Source: Desulfolinea sp964487745 (GTDB lineage: Bacteria > Chloroflexota > Anaerolineae > Anaerolineales > Villigracilaceae). From it: a stretch of DNA of 64,000 bases. Positions 7,828 to 16,758 of this stretch are shown here, piece after piece. The DNA is taken from the NCBI GenBank assembly GCA_964487745.1, contig CAZASG010000014.1:1-64000 (forward strand), in the 5' to 3' direction. The number at the start of each line of letters is the position of its first letter. Position 1 is the first letter of the stretch. Position numbers and translations under genes: made by a program. Under the pieces are notes generated by a model. That model ran no database searches. It was not told where the DNA came from and was given only the letters and a program-made list of their open reading frames with translations.

Positions 7828-9267
7828 ATGACAAAAAAGAAACCATCCACACTCGTAATGAAGTTCGGTGGCACCTCGGTCGGGACCACTAAAGCTATGA
7901 CACAGGCAGTCGCCAATATCCGTCAGAGCCAGAAATATTGGGAGCGCGTTGTTGTCGTGACCTCTGCTCTATCCGGCGTGACCAATTTATTGGTTGAAAG
8001 CACACAGTGCGCAATAGAGGGCAATGAAGTTTTCATCTCTCAAGCCGAGACCGAGCTGATCTCCAAGCACTGGAATATCGCCGAAAAGCTCATTGCTAAC
8101 TCCGCCCAGCAGGCACAACTCAAACATGAGATCAAGCACCTCGTCGCAGAATTTGGCAGTCTCTGCCGTGCGATTAGCATCTTGGGCGAAGCCACAGACC
8201 GCGCATTGGATGCGGTCGTCTCGCTCGGTGAGCGGCTCTCTGTGCGCATTCTCGCAGGAGCCTTACAATCTGCTGGTTCGTCTGCGCAGTTCATCGAGAC
8301 CACGCAATTGATCGTAACGAATGGTAGTTTCCAGAGCGCTTACCCTGATCTTGTCAAAACCGAAGAGAATATCCAGAAGATTATCGAGCCTTTGCTCGCA
8401 CAGGGGCAGGTCCCCGTGCTAACAGGCTTCATTGGCGCGACCGAAGAAGGCATCACCACCACGCTGGGACGTGGCGGTTCAGATTATTCTGCTGCCATCA
8501 TCGGTGCAACCCTGCCTGCCGACGAGGTCTGGATCTGGACAGACGTGACCGGCGTGATGACGGCTGACCCACGCATTGTCTCGCAGGCACGTACCATTCC
8601 CGAAGTAAGCTATCGGGAGATGGCAGAGCTATCCTATTTTGGCGCGAAGGTTTTGCATCCCAAAGCCGTGCGCCCGGTGGTCGAGGCAGGCATCCCCTTG
8701 CGGATCTGTAACACTTTTTCACCTGAAGAAGATGGAACACGCGTTATCAAGAATGGTCGGACTGAGCAGAAATCGAAAAACGGTGCCCAGAATATCGTCA
8801 AGGCGGTCACAGCGATCCATCATCAACGGCTGATCACGGTTGAGGGGCGTGGCATGTTGGGGGTACCGGGCGTTGCCGCGCGGACTTTTGGCGCAGTCGC
8901 TGCTACGGGCACAAGTGTCCCGCTCATCACGCAGGCATCGTCCGAGCAGAGCATATCCTTCTCCGTTCCCAGCGTATCGGTCGATGCGGTTTTGAAATCG
9001 CTACACAGCGCTTTTACCGCCGAGCTCGCCCAGCGCGATATCGACCGCCTGTGGGCAAGCGATGACGTGGCGATCATCACCGCTGTCGGAAACGGTCTGC
9101 AGGAAACGCCCGGTGTGGCTGGACAGATATTCAGCGCACTGGGTGCGGCAGGTGTGAATGTGCTTGCCATCGCGCAGGGTTCATCCGCGGTCGCGATCAG
9201 CCTGATTGTTGCTACAGACGAAGCCGAAAAAGCTGTGCAAACGCTGCATCACTTTATTACAAGTTAA
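7828..9267 (+). CDS. lysC: Aspartate kinase with two ACT domains
   Basis: A 479-residue aspartokinase that phosphorylates aspartate in the first step toward lysine, threonine and methionine. The start at 7828 gives the canonical opening with MKFGGTSVG near residue 10; the longer upstream frame overlaps the previous gene. The kinase domain continues with VVTSALSGVTN, LGERLSVR and GRGGSDYSA (about 213-221), followed by DPRIV. The C-terminal third holds paired ACT regulatory domains (VEGRGMLGVPGVAARTF and AVGNGLQETPGVAG). The layout resembles the ThrA-type kinase without the dehydrogenase. Feedback inhibition through the ACT domains is expected from the family. No T-box or lysine riboswitch can precede it, since the gap is 7 bases. 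Confidence 0.93.
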   Translation: MTKKKPSTLVMKFGGTSVGTTKAMTQAVANIRQSQKYWERVVVVTSALSGVTNLLVESTQCAIEGNEVFISQAETELISKHWNIAEKLIANSAQQAQLKHEIKHLVAEFGSLCRAISILGEATDRALDAVVSLGERLSVRILAGALQSAGSSAQFIETTQLIVTNGSFQSAYPDLVKTEENIQKIIEPLLAQGQVPVLTGFIGATEEGITTTLGRGGSDYSAAIIGATLPADEVWIWTDVTGVMTADPRIVSQARTIPEVSYREMAELSYFGAKVLHPKAVRPVVEAGIPLRICNTFSPEEDGTRVIKNGRTEQKSKNGAQNIVKAVTAIHHQRLITVEGRGMLGVPGVAARTFGAVAATGTSVPLITQASSEQSISFSVPSVSVDAVLKSLHSAFTAELAQRDIDRLWASDDVAIITAVGNGLQETPGVAGQIFSALGAAGVNVLAIAQGSSAVAISLIVATDEAEKAVQTLHHFITS

Positions 9268-9303
9268 AAAGTCTAAAATCTAAAGTCCGAGGTCTTATAG
9301 CTT

Positions 9304-10368
9304 ATGTCTAAATCAAAAATCCCCGTAGCTGTTCTTGCTGCCACTGGCGCGGTGGGACAGCGTTTTATCCAACTCCTTGAAGAGCACTCCTGGTTCGATG
9401 TGGTCGCCGTGACCGGCTCCGAGCGCACTATTGGGCGTAAATACGGCGAAGGCTGCCATTGGGTTTTGCCTACGGACATCCCCCGCAATGTGCGTGAGCT
9501 GGAAGTGCTCCCCTCCACACCGGAAGCCGTGCAAACCCCATTGGTTTTCTCCGCGTTGCCCAAAAGCAAAGCGAAAACCATCGAACCACTTTTTGCTGAA
9601 GCAGGCATAGCGGTCTGTACTAATGCGGGTACCTTTCGCGAAGATCCGTTTACGCCTATTTTGCTGCCGGAAGTCAACCCCGAACACACCGCGCTCATTC
9701 ACGAACAACGCGAGGAATATCAGCGCAATGGCTTTATCGTTACCAACCCCAATTGCACCAGCACAGGCATGACCATTGCCCTGAAAGCCCTCCAGAAATC
9801 TTTTGGCGTCAAGCGCGTTTTTGCCGCATCCATGCAGGCGATCTCAGGTGCAGGCTATCCCGGCGTGGCTTCGCTCGACATTCTCGGCAACGTCATTCCC
9901 TACATCAGCGGTGAGGAAGAAAAAGTCGCTTGGGAGCCGCGCAAAATGCTTGGCACTGTGAATGATGGAAGACTGGCATTAGCGGATATTGGCTTCTCGG
10001 TGCACACAAACCGTGTCCCCGTGATCGATGGGCATACCGTCGTCCTGAGCGTGGAGCTCGCTGATCCGCCCGTGGACATTGAAGTTGTCCGGCGCGCGTT
10101 GGCAGAATATCAGGTTCCGAAAATCTCCCGCCAACTCCCCTCCGCACCGCAGCCTGTTATCCGCGTCCGAGACGAGCCCAGCCGCCCCCAACCTCGCCTC
10201 GACATCACCGAAGGCGACGGGATGACTACCGTTGTCGGGCGTGTCCGCCCCGATGACCTTTTCGATCTGCGTATGGTCGTCGTCTCGCATAACACCATTC
10301 GCGGCGCGGCAGGCGGATCGATCTATAACGCCGAGTTGTTGGTGGAACAGGGATTTGTTGACGGGTAA
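9304..10368 (+). CDS. asd: Aspartate-semialdehyde dehydrogenase
   Basis: A 354-residue NADP-dependent enzyme that reduces aspartyl phosphate, the product of the kinase encoded just upstream. The N-terminal Rossmann segment is AVLAATGAVGQRF. The catalytic Cys is C151 in NPNCTSTG. SGAGYPG and HTNRVPVIDGHT (substrate-binding region) follow. The NPNCTSTG motif and the length fit the archaeal/fungal-like branch of Asd rather than the E. coli type. It lies 36 bases after lysC in the same direction, and a strong terminator ends the block. Confidence 0.95.
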   Translation: MSKSKIPVAVLAATGAVGQRFIQLLEEHSWFDVVAVTGSERTIGRKYGEGCHWVLPTDIPRNVRELEVLPSTPEAVQTPLVFSALPKSKAKTIEPLFAEAGIAVCTNAGTFREDPFTPILLPEVNPEHTALIHEQREEYQRNGFIVTNPNCTSTGMTIALKALQKSFGVKRVFAASMQAISGAGYPGVASLDILGNVIPYISGEEEKVAWEPRKMLGTVNDGRLALADIGFSVHTNRVPVIDGHTVVLSVELADPPVDIEVVRRALAEYQVPKISRQLPSAPQPVIRVRDEPSRPQPRLDITEGDGMTTVVGRVRPDDLFDLRMVVVSHNTIRGAAGGSIYNAELLVEQGFVDG

Positions 10369-10384
10369 TTCACTATCCTTAAAC

Positions 10385-10420
10385 GAAAAAATCCGAAGTC
10401 TTCAAGACTTCGGATTTTTC
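10385..10420. terminator. Terminator at the end of the lysC-asd block
   Basis: A long palindrome centred at 10403, with arms around CCGAAGTCTT, is flanked by A-runs and T-runs, so it can end both asd and the convergent wall-protein gene. The 21-base core recurs exactly at 25759-25779. Confidence 0.85.
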
Positions 10421-10432
10421 TTGTAGATCAAT

Positions 10433-12826
10433 CTAATCAAACCGAATGCCAAGATGGTTTCCCACCTGGCGCTCTTTTCCAGCAATGCCACCCTCGATCG
10501 GTGAGTTCAATACATCTGCGACGCCGCTTTTCTTAAGCACCATCGTGGACGAGCCACCACCATCAAGATTGATCGCATTATAAGCACCACCATACTTGAT
10601 GAGCATATCCGCCAACTCGGTCAAGGTGCAGCCTTCGCTATAGCCCGGCTGACGTCCATCGACAACGATCCAGAGCATCCAGCGCCCATTCGAACTGACG
10701 CCAATTGCTGTACGCGGTTCCAAAACAGTGTCATCCAGATTTGCAGGAATTTGTCCTTTCTCAACCAACATTCGGTCGCCCGAAATCGCATTGAAGACAT
10801 TTCCGGAAAGTGCATTAAAAGAGCTGCGTCCTTTTCGGTTGAGATATAAAATGGGGCGATCTCGGTTCAAACGTTGTGAGTAGACCGTGCCCTCTGATGC
10901 AGCATAGCTATTCGGGTCAAACAGGTCGCGCCCATCCGCGCAGGAAAGATCAGGCGCATTGGCTGGATCAACAATGAAATATCCATCTCCGTTGATCGCA
11001 ATATCCATGCCATATTTTTCAAGGAACTCTGTGGTCGTTCTCGCACAAAGAGGTGCTGCATCCGATGCGTGATCTGGCGGGGTCACGAGAAAATTGATCC
11101 CGTCGGCAAAAGTGTCGATCACTAAAACATGAACGATCATCTTGCGTGGTGATTCGTAAATTTCACGAATATAACGCACTTTCTTATTGAAATATTTCTG
11201 GTTTACAGGCACAGGCTGCGGGTAACGCACCAAATATTGTGCCGAACACCAGCCTACCAAGTCACCTCTTTGGATCTTGCGCCAGGTGCCATCGTCATTA
11301 GCATCAATTGCTTCAACAACATCGTCTCGTTGCAATTTACCTGTCACAGGATGATCTGTTCCAGCCCCTTCACGAACATTCAATGAGAACACCGTCACCT
11401 GAAAGCGTCCCAAAAAATCGCTGGATGGGTCTGGATCAGGATCAGGGTCGGGGTCCGGATCGGGATCAGGGTCCACGGGCTCTTCAGTCTCAACCAAATA
11501 ATAAGCATAGACCCAACCAACCAACCCCTGTGAGCTGCGGATCTTGAACCATTTCCCGGTATCATCTTCTTCGATCTTTTCGATCACCTCATCGCGGACA
11601 ACAGTCCCCGCAACTTCAAACTGCGTACTGGGACCCTGACGTACATTCAGGGCGTGCACATTGACCCGATACCATTTGCCCGGTTCAGGATCTGGGTCAG
11701 GGTCAACAACAGGATCAGGTTTAATTTCATAGAAAACAAAATAGCGCGCATCACACCAACCAACAAGTTGCTCCGCACTGTCTATATCTTCGACCTTTAC
11801 CCAGCTTTCACCTTCGTTGAATTCAAGTACCTTCACGATCTGGTCTTGTTCCAGAGTTCCAACGATCTGATAAATGGAGCTGGCACCTTCGCGCATATTC
11901 AAGGCAGCGGGTAAAACCTTAGCCCAATTCCTGGTAGGTTCGGGATCAGGATCGGGGGCATCCTGTTCCACTAAATGTGAAATGGCGGTCCAACCACTTT
12001 CCCCATTTTCGCGCTGAACTTTAAACCAGGTGCCCGCATCATTCTCGTCCAGTTTTTCAACAATCTCATCGTGTGCCAACGTGCCCGTGGATGCTGAGTT
12101 CACATCAGGAGACTCGCGCAAGCTCAAATCGATCTTATATTTCGTGTTGGAAGGAGGCGGTGTATCAGGAATGTTGAAGCGAGCGCGAAATGCTGTCGCA
12201 TCGCCATTGAAATAATTCAGGTCAATGCCCAAGCTTTCCACACCATACCCCGGACCATCACCATGTTCAGTATACTGCCACAAAAGCCACTCATCCTCAC
12301 CCCATGGCGCGGGGACATTTGGTTTATCTACGCCATAATTTGCGATCCAAAGTGGATACTGATGAAAATATTCCAAACTGCTGGCATGGGTATCGGGATT
12401 AGGTGCGTTTTCCCGCCAATAGTAATACCCTGTATATACAACAATTTCTTTTTCTGGCATCACATTTTTTAAATATTCCAAAAATGCGTACCATTTTCGC
12501 CATCCTTCATAAGGACCGCCATAATTCTCTTCAAAATCTGCAAATAGAGGTAATTCCCCACGATCATCGCCGAGAGCATCTCGCCATAGCTCTGCTTGGC
12601 GCTGGGGCTCAATACGGCTGTCGTAGTACCAATAAGAGCCGCGCGGCAAGCCAGCTTTCTTTGCAGCCGCCCAATTTGTTCTGAAATCCGGGTCGATCCA
12701 TTGGTTTTGCCCGGCTCGGATAATGACAAAATCCGAACGGGTTTTCATTTTGTCAAAATCAATTCCCTCTGGGGTTTCATCATCGTCTTGATAAAAACTG
12801 ACATCAGGTCCGATTGCGTTAGCCAT
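10433..12826 (-). CDS. GH25-type lysozyme with four SH3b domains and a phosphodiester glycosidase domain
   Basis: A 797-residue modular protein. Residues about 1-220 are a GH25 muramidase-like domain: GPDVSFYQ, the acid pair in FADFEEN, VVYTGYYYW, LWQYTEHG and IDLNYFNG. Four SH3b repeats follow (about 228-555), each with an L-(N/S)-(V/M/L)-R core and WFK/WVK/WRK turn, joined by Asp-Pro linkers. The last 230 residues match the NAGPA/DUF2233 phosphodiester glycosidase family (AINGDGYF, GVSSNGRWMLWIVVDGRQPGYS, NLDGGGSST). The expected substrate is peptidoglycan or another wall glycopolymer. No N-terminal signal peptide is visible although the substrate is extracellular. AGGAGG precedes the ATG. 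All domain types are recognisable; the combination is uncommon. Confidence 0.85.
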   Translation of the reverse strand: MANAIGPDVSFYQDDDETPEGIDFDKMKTRSDFVIIRAGQNQWIDPDFRTNWAAAKKAGLPRGSYWYYDSRIEPQRQAELWRDALGDDRGELPLFADFEENYGGPYEGWRKWYAFLEYLKNVMPEKEIVVYTGYYYWRENAPNPDTHASSLEYFHQYPLWIANYGVDKPNVPAPWGEDEWLLWQYTEHGDGPGYGVESLGIDLNYFNGDATAFRARFNIPDTPPPSNTKYKIDLSLRESPDVNSASTGTLAHDEIVEKLDENDAGTWFKVQRENGESGWTAISHLVEQDAPDPDPEPTRNWAKVLPAALNMREGASSIYQIVGTLEQDQIVKVLEFNEGESWVKVEDIDSAEQLVGWCDARYFVFYEIKPDPVVDPDPDPEPGKWYRVNVHALNVRQGPSTQFEVAGTVVRDEVIEKIEEDDTGKWFKIRSSQGLVGWVYAYYLVETEEPVDPDPDPDPDPDPDPDPSSDFLGRFQVTVFSLNVREGAGTDHPVTGKLQRDDVVEAIDANDDGTWRKIQRGDLVGWCSAQYLVRYPQPVPVNQKYFNKKVRYIREIYESPRKMIVHVLVIDTFADGINFLVTPPDHASDAAPLCARTTTEFLEKYGMDIAINGDGYFIVDPANAPDLSCADGRDLFDPNSYAASEGTVYSQRLNRDRPILYLNRKGRSSFNALSGNVFNAISGDRMLVEKGQIPANLDDTVLEPRTAIGVSSNGRWMLWIVVDGRQPGYSEGCTLTELADMLIKYGGAYNAINLDGGGSSTMVLKKSGVADVLNSPIEGGIAGKERQVGNHLGIRFD
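11427..11475 (-). repeat. Asp-Pro-coding hexanucleotide minisatellite
   Basis: Imperfect repeats of GGATCA/GGATCG/GGGTCC encode the run of Asp-Pro pairs that links SH3b domains 3 and 4. Shorter DP-rich linkers occur at the other SH3b junctions (near 11690 and 11945). This is a coding repeat and may vary in copy number. Confidence 0.8.
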
Positions 12827-12861
12827 TTGAGCCTCCTGTGCATTCTACTTGGCGTAGCTAT

Positions 12862-12890
12862 AGTGTAACAGCTTAGAAATGAAGAATCAA
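12862..12890 (-). promoter_or_regulatory. Probable sigma-70 promoter of the GH25 gene
   Basis: On the minus strand TTGATT (12890-12885), a 17-base spacer and TACACT (12867-12862) lie about 35 bases before the ATG at 12826. Both hexamers match at only four positions, so this is tentative. Confidence 0.4.
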
Positions 12891-12898
12891 TTAAAAAA

Positions 12899-13576
12899 TT
12901 ATTTCTGCAAACAACCAATAAGCCCCGCTACGGATGAAGTGTCATCACCCGGTGACAAGGTAAGAATTGGCAATTTTATCGGTTCAGTAAATGGGAAAAT
13001 ATAGATATGCTCATCTGATTGCGCCTCTGCTTCAAGAGAAAAGCCGATGGCATACTGATCTCCGGCAACCGCTTCCCGCATCGCACCTGGACTTTGGGCT
13101 TGCTTCGCCAAAGAAGACAGTGTGCCATCCCCCAGCACGCTCTTGCGAAACACTTGCTGAAGATCACCCTCAGTCGGATAAGCCCAGATCTGGATTTCGG
13201 CATTATCGCCACCAACCTCTGCCCAATTACGGATATTGCCCGTAAAGATAGATTGAACTTCTTGCCTGCTCAACTGAGAAAGCGGGTTATCTGCATTTAG
13301 CAAAAGCACGAGTTCAACTTCGCCGATTTGATAGGGTGCGCCGCTCAGGCTGGATGTATGGTCAACGCGCAAAACGAGATTCGCCAAAGTGATGTCTGGA
13401 GTACGTTCAACAAGCCACTCGGGCGAGCGTGCCGCGCAATCGTATATATCCTCAAGCCAGGGTTTTACAGCCGGGCTTACGTAAACGCGAATGATCTGCT
13501 CATCCACATCCGCAGGAAGGACGTTTGAAGTACAAGAAGTTAGAAGAAAGACGAGCAAAAGATATAAATAATGCAT
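12899..13576 (-). CDS. PstS-like substrate-binding lipoprotein
   Basis: A 225-residue protein that begins MHYLYLLLVFLLTSC, a short lipoprotein signal with a Cys at residue 15 for lipid attachment. The mature part resembles the PBP-like fold of phosphate or tungstate binding proteins. LSRQEVQSIFTGNIRNWAEVGG is the characteristic mid-domain helix-loop of PstS, and IGFSLEAEA matches the later conserved region. It is shorter than PstS (about 300 residues). No ABC transporter genes are adjacent, so it may be an orphan sensor or binding protein. Its ATG abuts the stop of the upstream M20 gene, implying coupled translation. The ligand is unknown. Confidence 0.65.
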   Translation of the reverse strand: MHYLYLLLVFLLTSCTSNVLPADVDEQIIRVYVSPAVKPWLEDIYDCAARSPEWLVERTPDITLANLVLRVDHTSSLSGAPYQIGEVELVLLLNADNPLSQLSRQEVQSIFTGNIRNWAEVGGDNAEIQIWAYPTEGDLQQVFRKSVLGDGTLSSLAKQAQSPGAMREAVAGDQYAIGFSLEAEAQSDEHIYIFPFTEPIKLPILTLSPGDDTSSVAGLIGCLQK

Positions 13577-14689
13577 TTACCACTCACGCAGCAGAGCGCT
13601 TAACAAAAGAGATCGCTCGATCAAGCTGTCTTTGAAAATATACTCACGTGAAGAATGTAAGCCGTCTCCTACAGCGCCCAGGCCATCTAATACAGGAATG
13701 CTTAGTGGGGCAACAAAATTCGCGTCCGAACCGCCGCCAGAGCCGCCGGCTTCGATCTCGATGCCTGCTTTTGCAGCAATTCTTTTTGCTTTATTGAACG
13801 TGGCTTTCATCGTCTTATTGAAAGGCATCGGAGGACGGTTTAGCTCTCCGATCAGTTCAAGCGAGGTGCCATCTAGAACGGGGCGTAAGGCTCTTAATTT
13901 GCCTTGCACATATTCATATTCACGAGGCTGCATTACACGCAGGTCAATGCTGAGTTCAGCGTAATCCGGCACGACATTTACTGCCGTGCCACCCTGTGCA
14001 ACGCCCACATTCAGCGTCGTGCCTTTTTCGTAGTCGGTCAATCTCTGAACAGCCAATATCTGGTGTGCCATCTCTTCAAGGGCGTTGCGCCCCTCTGCAT
14101 GGGCACCGCCGGCGTGAGCAGCCCGCCCTTGAATACGGAGCATGAAATCCCCGACTCCCTTTCGCCATGTTTTCAGGGCACCATTTGGCACGCTCGGCTC
14201 CATAACCAAAGCCAGTGCCGCGTGGGATGCGAGCTTCTCGATTAGCACACGGGATGTCTGACTACCTACTTCTTCATCAGATGTAAAGAGAAAAGTTACA
14301 GGGCGTTCGGGCATCTGCTTGGCTTCCTCTAGCGCAGCGATCGCAGTCAGCCCGATCACCAGTCCCGATTTCATATCCTGCACACCGGGACCGTATATCT
14401 TGCCATCCTTTTCATAAAAAGGCATCATTTCAAGCGTGCCGAGCGGAAAGACGGTGTCCATATGTCCCATCAACAGGATGCCATTATCGCCTTCACCCCA
14501 TTTTGCGACGATATGATCTCCGCGCTCTTTTTGTGGATGGACAGTCACGTTCGCACCCAGACTTCGGCTTGCTTCCGATAGAATAGCACCAACTCGGTCT
14601 ACAGCTTCTTTATTGTTCGTTGGCGACTCGGTCTCTACCAATTGTTGTAAAAGGGCAACCATCCCCGGGAGACGTTCTTCAAAACCCAT
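13577..14689 (-). CDS. M20 family metallopeptidase, glutamate carboxypeptidase type
   Basis: A 370-residue M20 peptidase, a normal length for carboxypeptidase G2-like enzymes. Metal-binding motifs are in order: GHMDTVFP, YGPGVQDMKSG, the catalytic TSDEEVGS, and GGGSDANF with HSSREY near the C-terminus. GRAAHAGG marks the dimerisation domain. These enzymes release C-terminal glutamate or other amino acids from small peptides or amides in the cytoplasm. No signal peptide is seen. It lies between uppP (3-base gap) and the lipoprotein gene in one minus-strand transcription unit. Confidence 0.88.
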   Translation of the reverse strand: MGFEERLPGMVALLQQLVETESPTNNKEAVDRVGAILSEASRSLGANVTVHPQKERGDHIVAKWGEGDNGILLMGHMDTVFPLGTLEMMPFYEKDGKIYGPGVQDMKSGLVIGLTAIAALEEAKQMPERPVTFLFTSDEEVGSQTSRVLIEKLASHAALALVMEPSVPNGALKTWRKGVGDFMLRIQGRAAHAGGAHAEGRNALEEMAHQILAVQRLTDYEKGTTLNVGVAQGGTAVNVVPDYAELSIDLRVMQPREYEYVQGKLRALRPVLDGTSLELIGELNRPPMPFNKTMKATFNKAKRIAAKAGIEIEAGGSGGGSDANFVAPLSIPVLDGLGAVGDGLHSSREYIFKDSLIERSLLLSALLREW

Positions 14690-14692
14690 TTT

Positions 14693-15529
14693 TTATCCTA
14701 GTAGATAGAAACCAAGCACCACTGTCCCAAGCACGGCACAGTAAATGGCAAAGGCATAGAGGGAATTTTTAATTAAATAATTAAGCAACCATTTTACAGC
14801 CAACCAGCCAATAATTGCTGCGCTAATAAAGCCAACGATCAGAGCAGGGAAAAACTCCTGAAAGCCTGTTAATTGCACAAACCCAAAGCTCTCATAGATG
14901 CCTACACCAAGCATAATCGGGATAGACATCAGGAAAGCAAAACGTGCAGAGGCTTCACGATCGAAGCCGCGCAGCATTCCGCCAGAAATGGTTGAGCCAG
15001 AACGAGACGCGCCCGGAAAAACAGCCAGTACTTGAAAAAAGCCAACGACGAGTGCGTCCAGCCATTTCATTTCGTCCAACTTACGGGAGCGGCTGCCAAT
15101 CCATTCAGCGGAAGCCATCAGCGCGGCGGCTGAAAATAAACGGATAGATGCGCTCAAAAGGGGTGATAGAAAGAGGGCTTCCACCAAACCACGGACGAAG
15201 TATCCGATCAGCGCGGCGGGAATGGTTGCGAGGATAATGAACCACGCCAACCGAGATTCCATCGAAAGGCTTGCAAAGTTTTTAAAACTCCGCAAGTCTT
15301 GAAAGCTGAGCAAAAAGGCTTTGGCTACACTCCAAAGATCATGCCAAAAATAGATAATGAGAGAGACTACTGTTCCCAACTGGACGATGATAAGAAAGGC
15401 AAAGACCAACGAACTAGATGCGACACCTAATAATTTCTGCCCGATCAAAAGATGGGCTGTTGAAGAGACAGGAATAAATTCGGTCAATCCCTGGATGATG
15501 CCAAGGACAAGAGCTTGGATAAAATTCAT
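14693..15529 (-). CDS. uppP: Undecaprenyl-diphosphate phosphatase
   Basis: A 278-residue polytopic membrane protein (about eight helices) of the UppP/BacA family. It dephosphorylates undecaprenyl diphosphate to recycle the lipid carrier for wall synthesis. Signature segments are GLTEFIPVSSTAHL near residues 15-28 with the catalytic Glu, and FPGASRSGSTI near 170-180. Length matches the family. It is third-last in the minus-strand run tgt-uppP-M20-lipoprotein. Family overexpression is linked to bacitracin resistance, but here a housekeeping role is the natural reading. Confidence 0.95.
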   Translation of the reverse strand: MNFIQALVLGIIQGLTEFIPVSSTAHLLIGQKLLGVASSSLVFAFLIIVQLGTVVSLIIYFWHDLWSVAKAFLLSFQDLRSFKNFASLSMESRLAWFIILATIPAALIGYFVRGLVEALFLSPLLSASIRLFSAAALMASAEWIGSRSRKLDEMKWLDALVVGFFQVLAVFPGASRSGSTISGGMLRGFDREASARFAFLMSIPIMLGVGIYESFGFVQLTGFQEFFPALIVGFISAAIIGWLAVKWLLNYLIKNSLYAFAIYCAVLGTVVLGFYLLG

Positions 15530-15550
15530 AATGATATGCTCTGCGCGAGA

Positions 15551-16666
15551 TCAGTTGCGTCGTGCGGCGTTCCCTGCCCAATAATCTAACCAGCCAGGAA
15601 CTTTCCCTTCAAAAGTACCATCCAAAACAGCAACTCGCATATCTTTGACAAGGTGGATCAACGCATGTAGATTATGAATGGAAAGAAGTGTGCCCGCTAG
15701 CAACTCTTTTGCTACAACCAGATGGCGGATATAGGCACGCGTAAAGGTTTGGCAAGTATAGCAGGTACAGGTCTCGTCGATAGGACGCTCATCGCGTTTG
15801 AAGATGGCGTTTTTGAGATTTAGGCGACCTTCAGGGGAGAAAGCTGCATGGTGGCGAGCGAGACGGGTCGGGAGGACGCAGTCGAAAATATCCACGCCAC
15901 GGCGAATGCCTTCGATCAGGTCTTCAGGGGTGCCGACTCCCATTAGATAATGGGGTTTATTTTGGGGAAGGACTGGTGTGACCACATCGAGGGTGCTGTA
16001 CATTTCTTCTTTGGTCTCCCCAACGCTCAAGCCGCCAATGGCAACCCCCGGTGTATCAAGAGAAGATATAAATTTAGCGGATTCAAGCCTAAGGTCGGGG
16101 TTGACCCCACCTTGGATGATGCCGAAGAGAGCCTGATCCTTACGCGTCTGCGCTTCCAGTGAGCGGACAGCCCATCTATGTGTCCTGTCCATTGCCTTTT
16201 TGATATAGGCTTCGTCATAGGGGTCGGCACATTCGTCGAAGGCCATGATGATATCCGCGCCCAAGTTTTCTTGAATTTGGATGGATTTTTCGGGCGTGAA
16301 ACGGTGCTTTGAGCCATCAATATGACTGCGGAAAGTGACGCCATCTTCGTCCACTTTTCTGGTATCGGAAAGGGAGAAAACCTGAAATCCGCCCGAATCG
16401 GTCAGCATGGGGCCCTGCCATTGCATGAAGTTGTGCAGACCGCCCATATCGCGGACGAGGTCATCGCCGGGGCGCAGGTAGAGATGATAGGTGTTGGAGA
16501 GGACAAGCGATGCGCCCACACCCTTAACTTGCTCCGGTGTAAGCAGCTTGACATTTGCCTGTGTCCCGACCGGCGCGAAGACGGGTGTCTCAAGTGCGCC
16601 GTGGGGGGTATGGAAAACGCCTGCGCGGGCACCGCCCTGCGTGGCGAGAAGTTCATATTCAAACAT
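15551..16666 (-). CDS. tgt: tRNA-guanine (queuine) transglycosylase
   Basis: A 371-residue Tgt, which swaps guanine 34 for preQ1 in tRNAs with GUN anticodons. The active-site region TDSGGFQVFSLSDTRK contains the first Asp, and DCVLPTRLARHH the region around the second catalytic Asp. The zinc site is CTCYTCQTFTRAYIRHL near residue 305. GGLSVGETKEEM is also typical. The enzyme is complete. No other queuosine genes are nearby. It is the first gene of the minus-strand run ending with the GH25 protein. Confidence 0.97.
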   Translation of the reverse strand: MFEYELLATQGGARAGVFHTPHGALETPVFAPVGTQANVKLLTPEQVKGVGASLVLSNTYHLYLRPGDDLVRDMGGLHNFMQWQGPMLTDSGGFQVFSLSDTRKVDEDGVTFRSHIDGSKHRFTPEKSIQIQENLGADIIMAFDECADPYDEAYIKKAMDRTHRWAVRSLEAQTRKDQALFGIIQGGVNPDLRLESAKFISSLDTPGVAIGGLSVGETKEEMYSTLDVVTPVLPQNKPHYLMGVGTPEDLIEGIRRGVDIFDCVLPTRLARHHAAFSPEGRLNLKNAIFKRDERPIDETCTCYTCQTFTRAYIRHLVVAKELLAGTLLSIHNLHALIHLVKDMRVAVLDGTFEGKVPGWLDYWAGNAARRN

Positions 16667-16758
16667 GAGCGTGATTATACCAAGCGTGAGGGAAGGTACA
16701 AAGGTCGGGATTTATAGAGGAAGTTGTCTAAGGTAAAATCAATAAAAAGGAGAATAAA

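Noticed and set aside
11427..11475. Short tandem repeats considered as a CRISPR array
   Set aside because: The unit is only 6 bases with no spacers, and it encodes an in-frame Asp-Pro linker. No cas genes are in the window.
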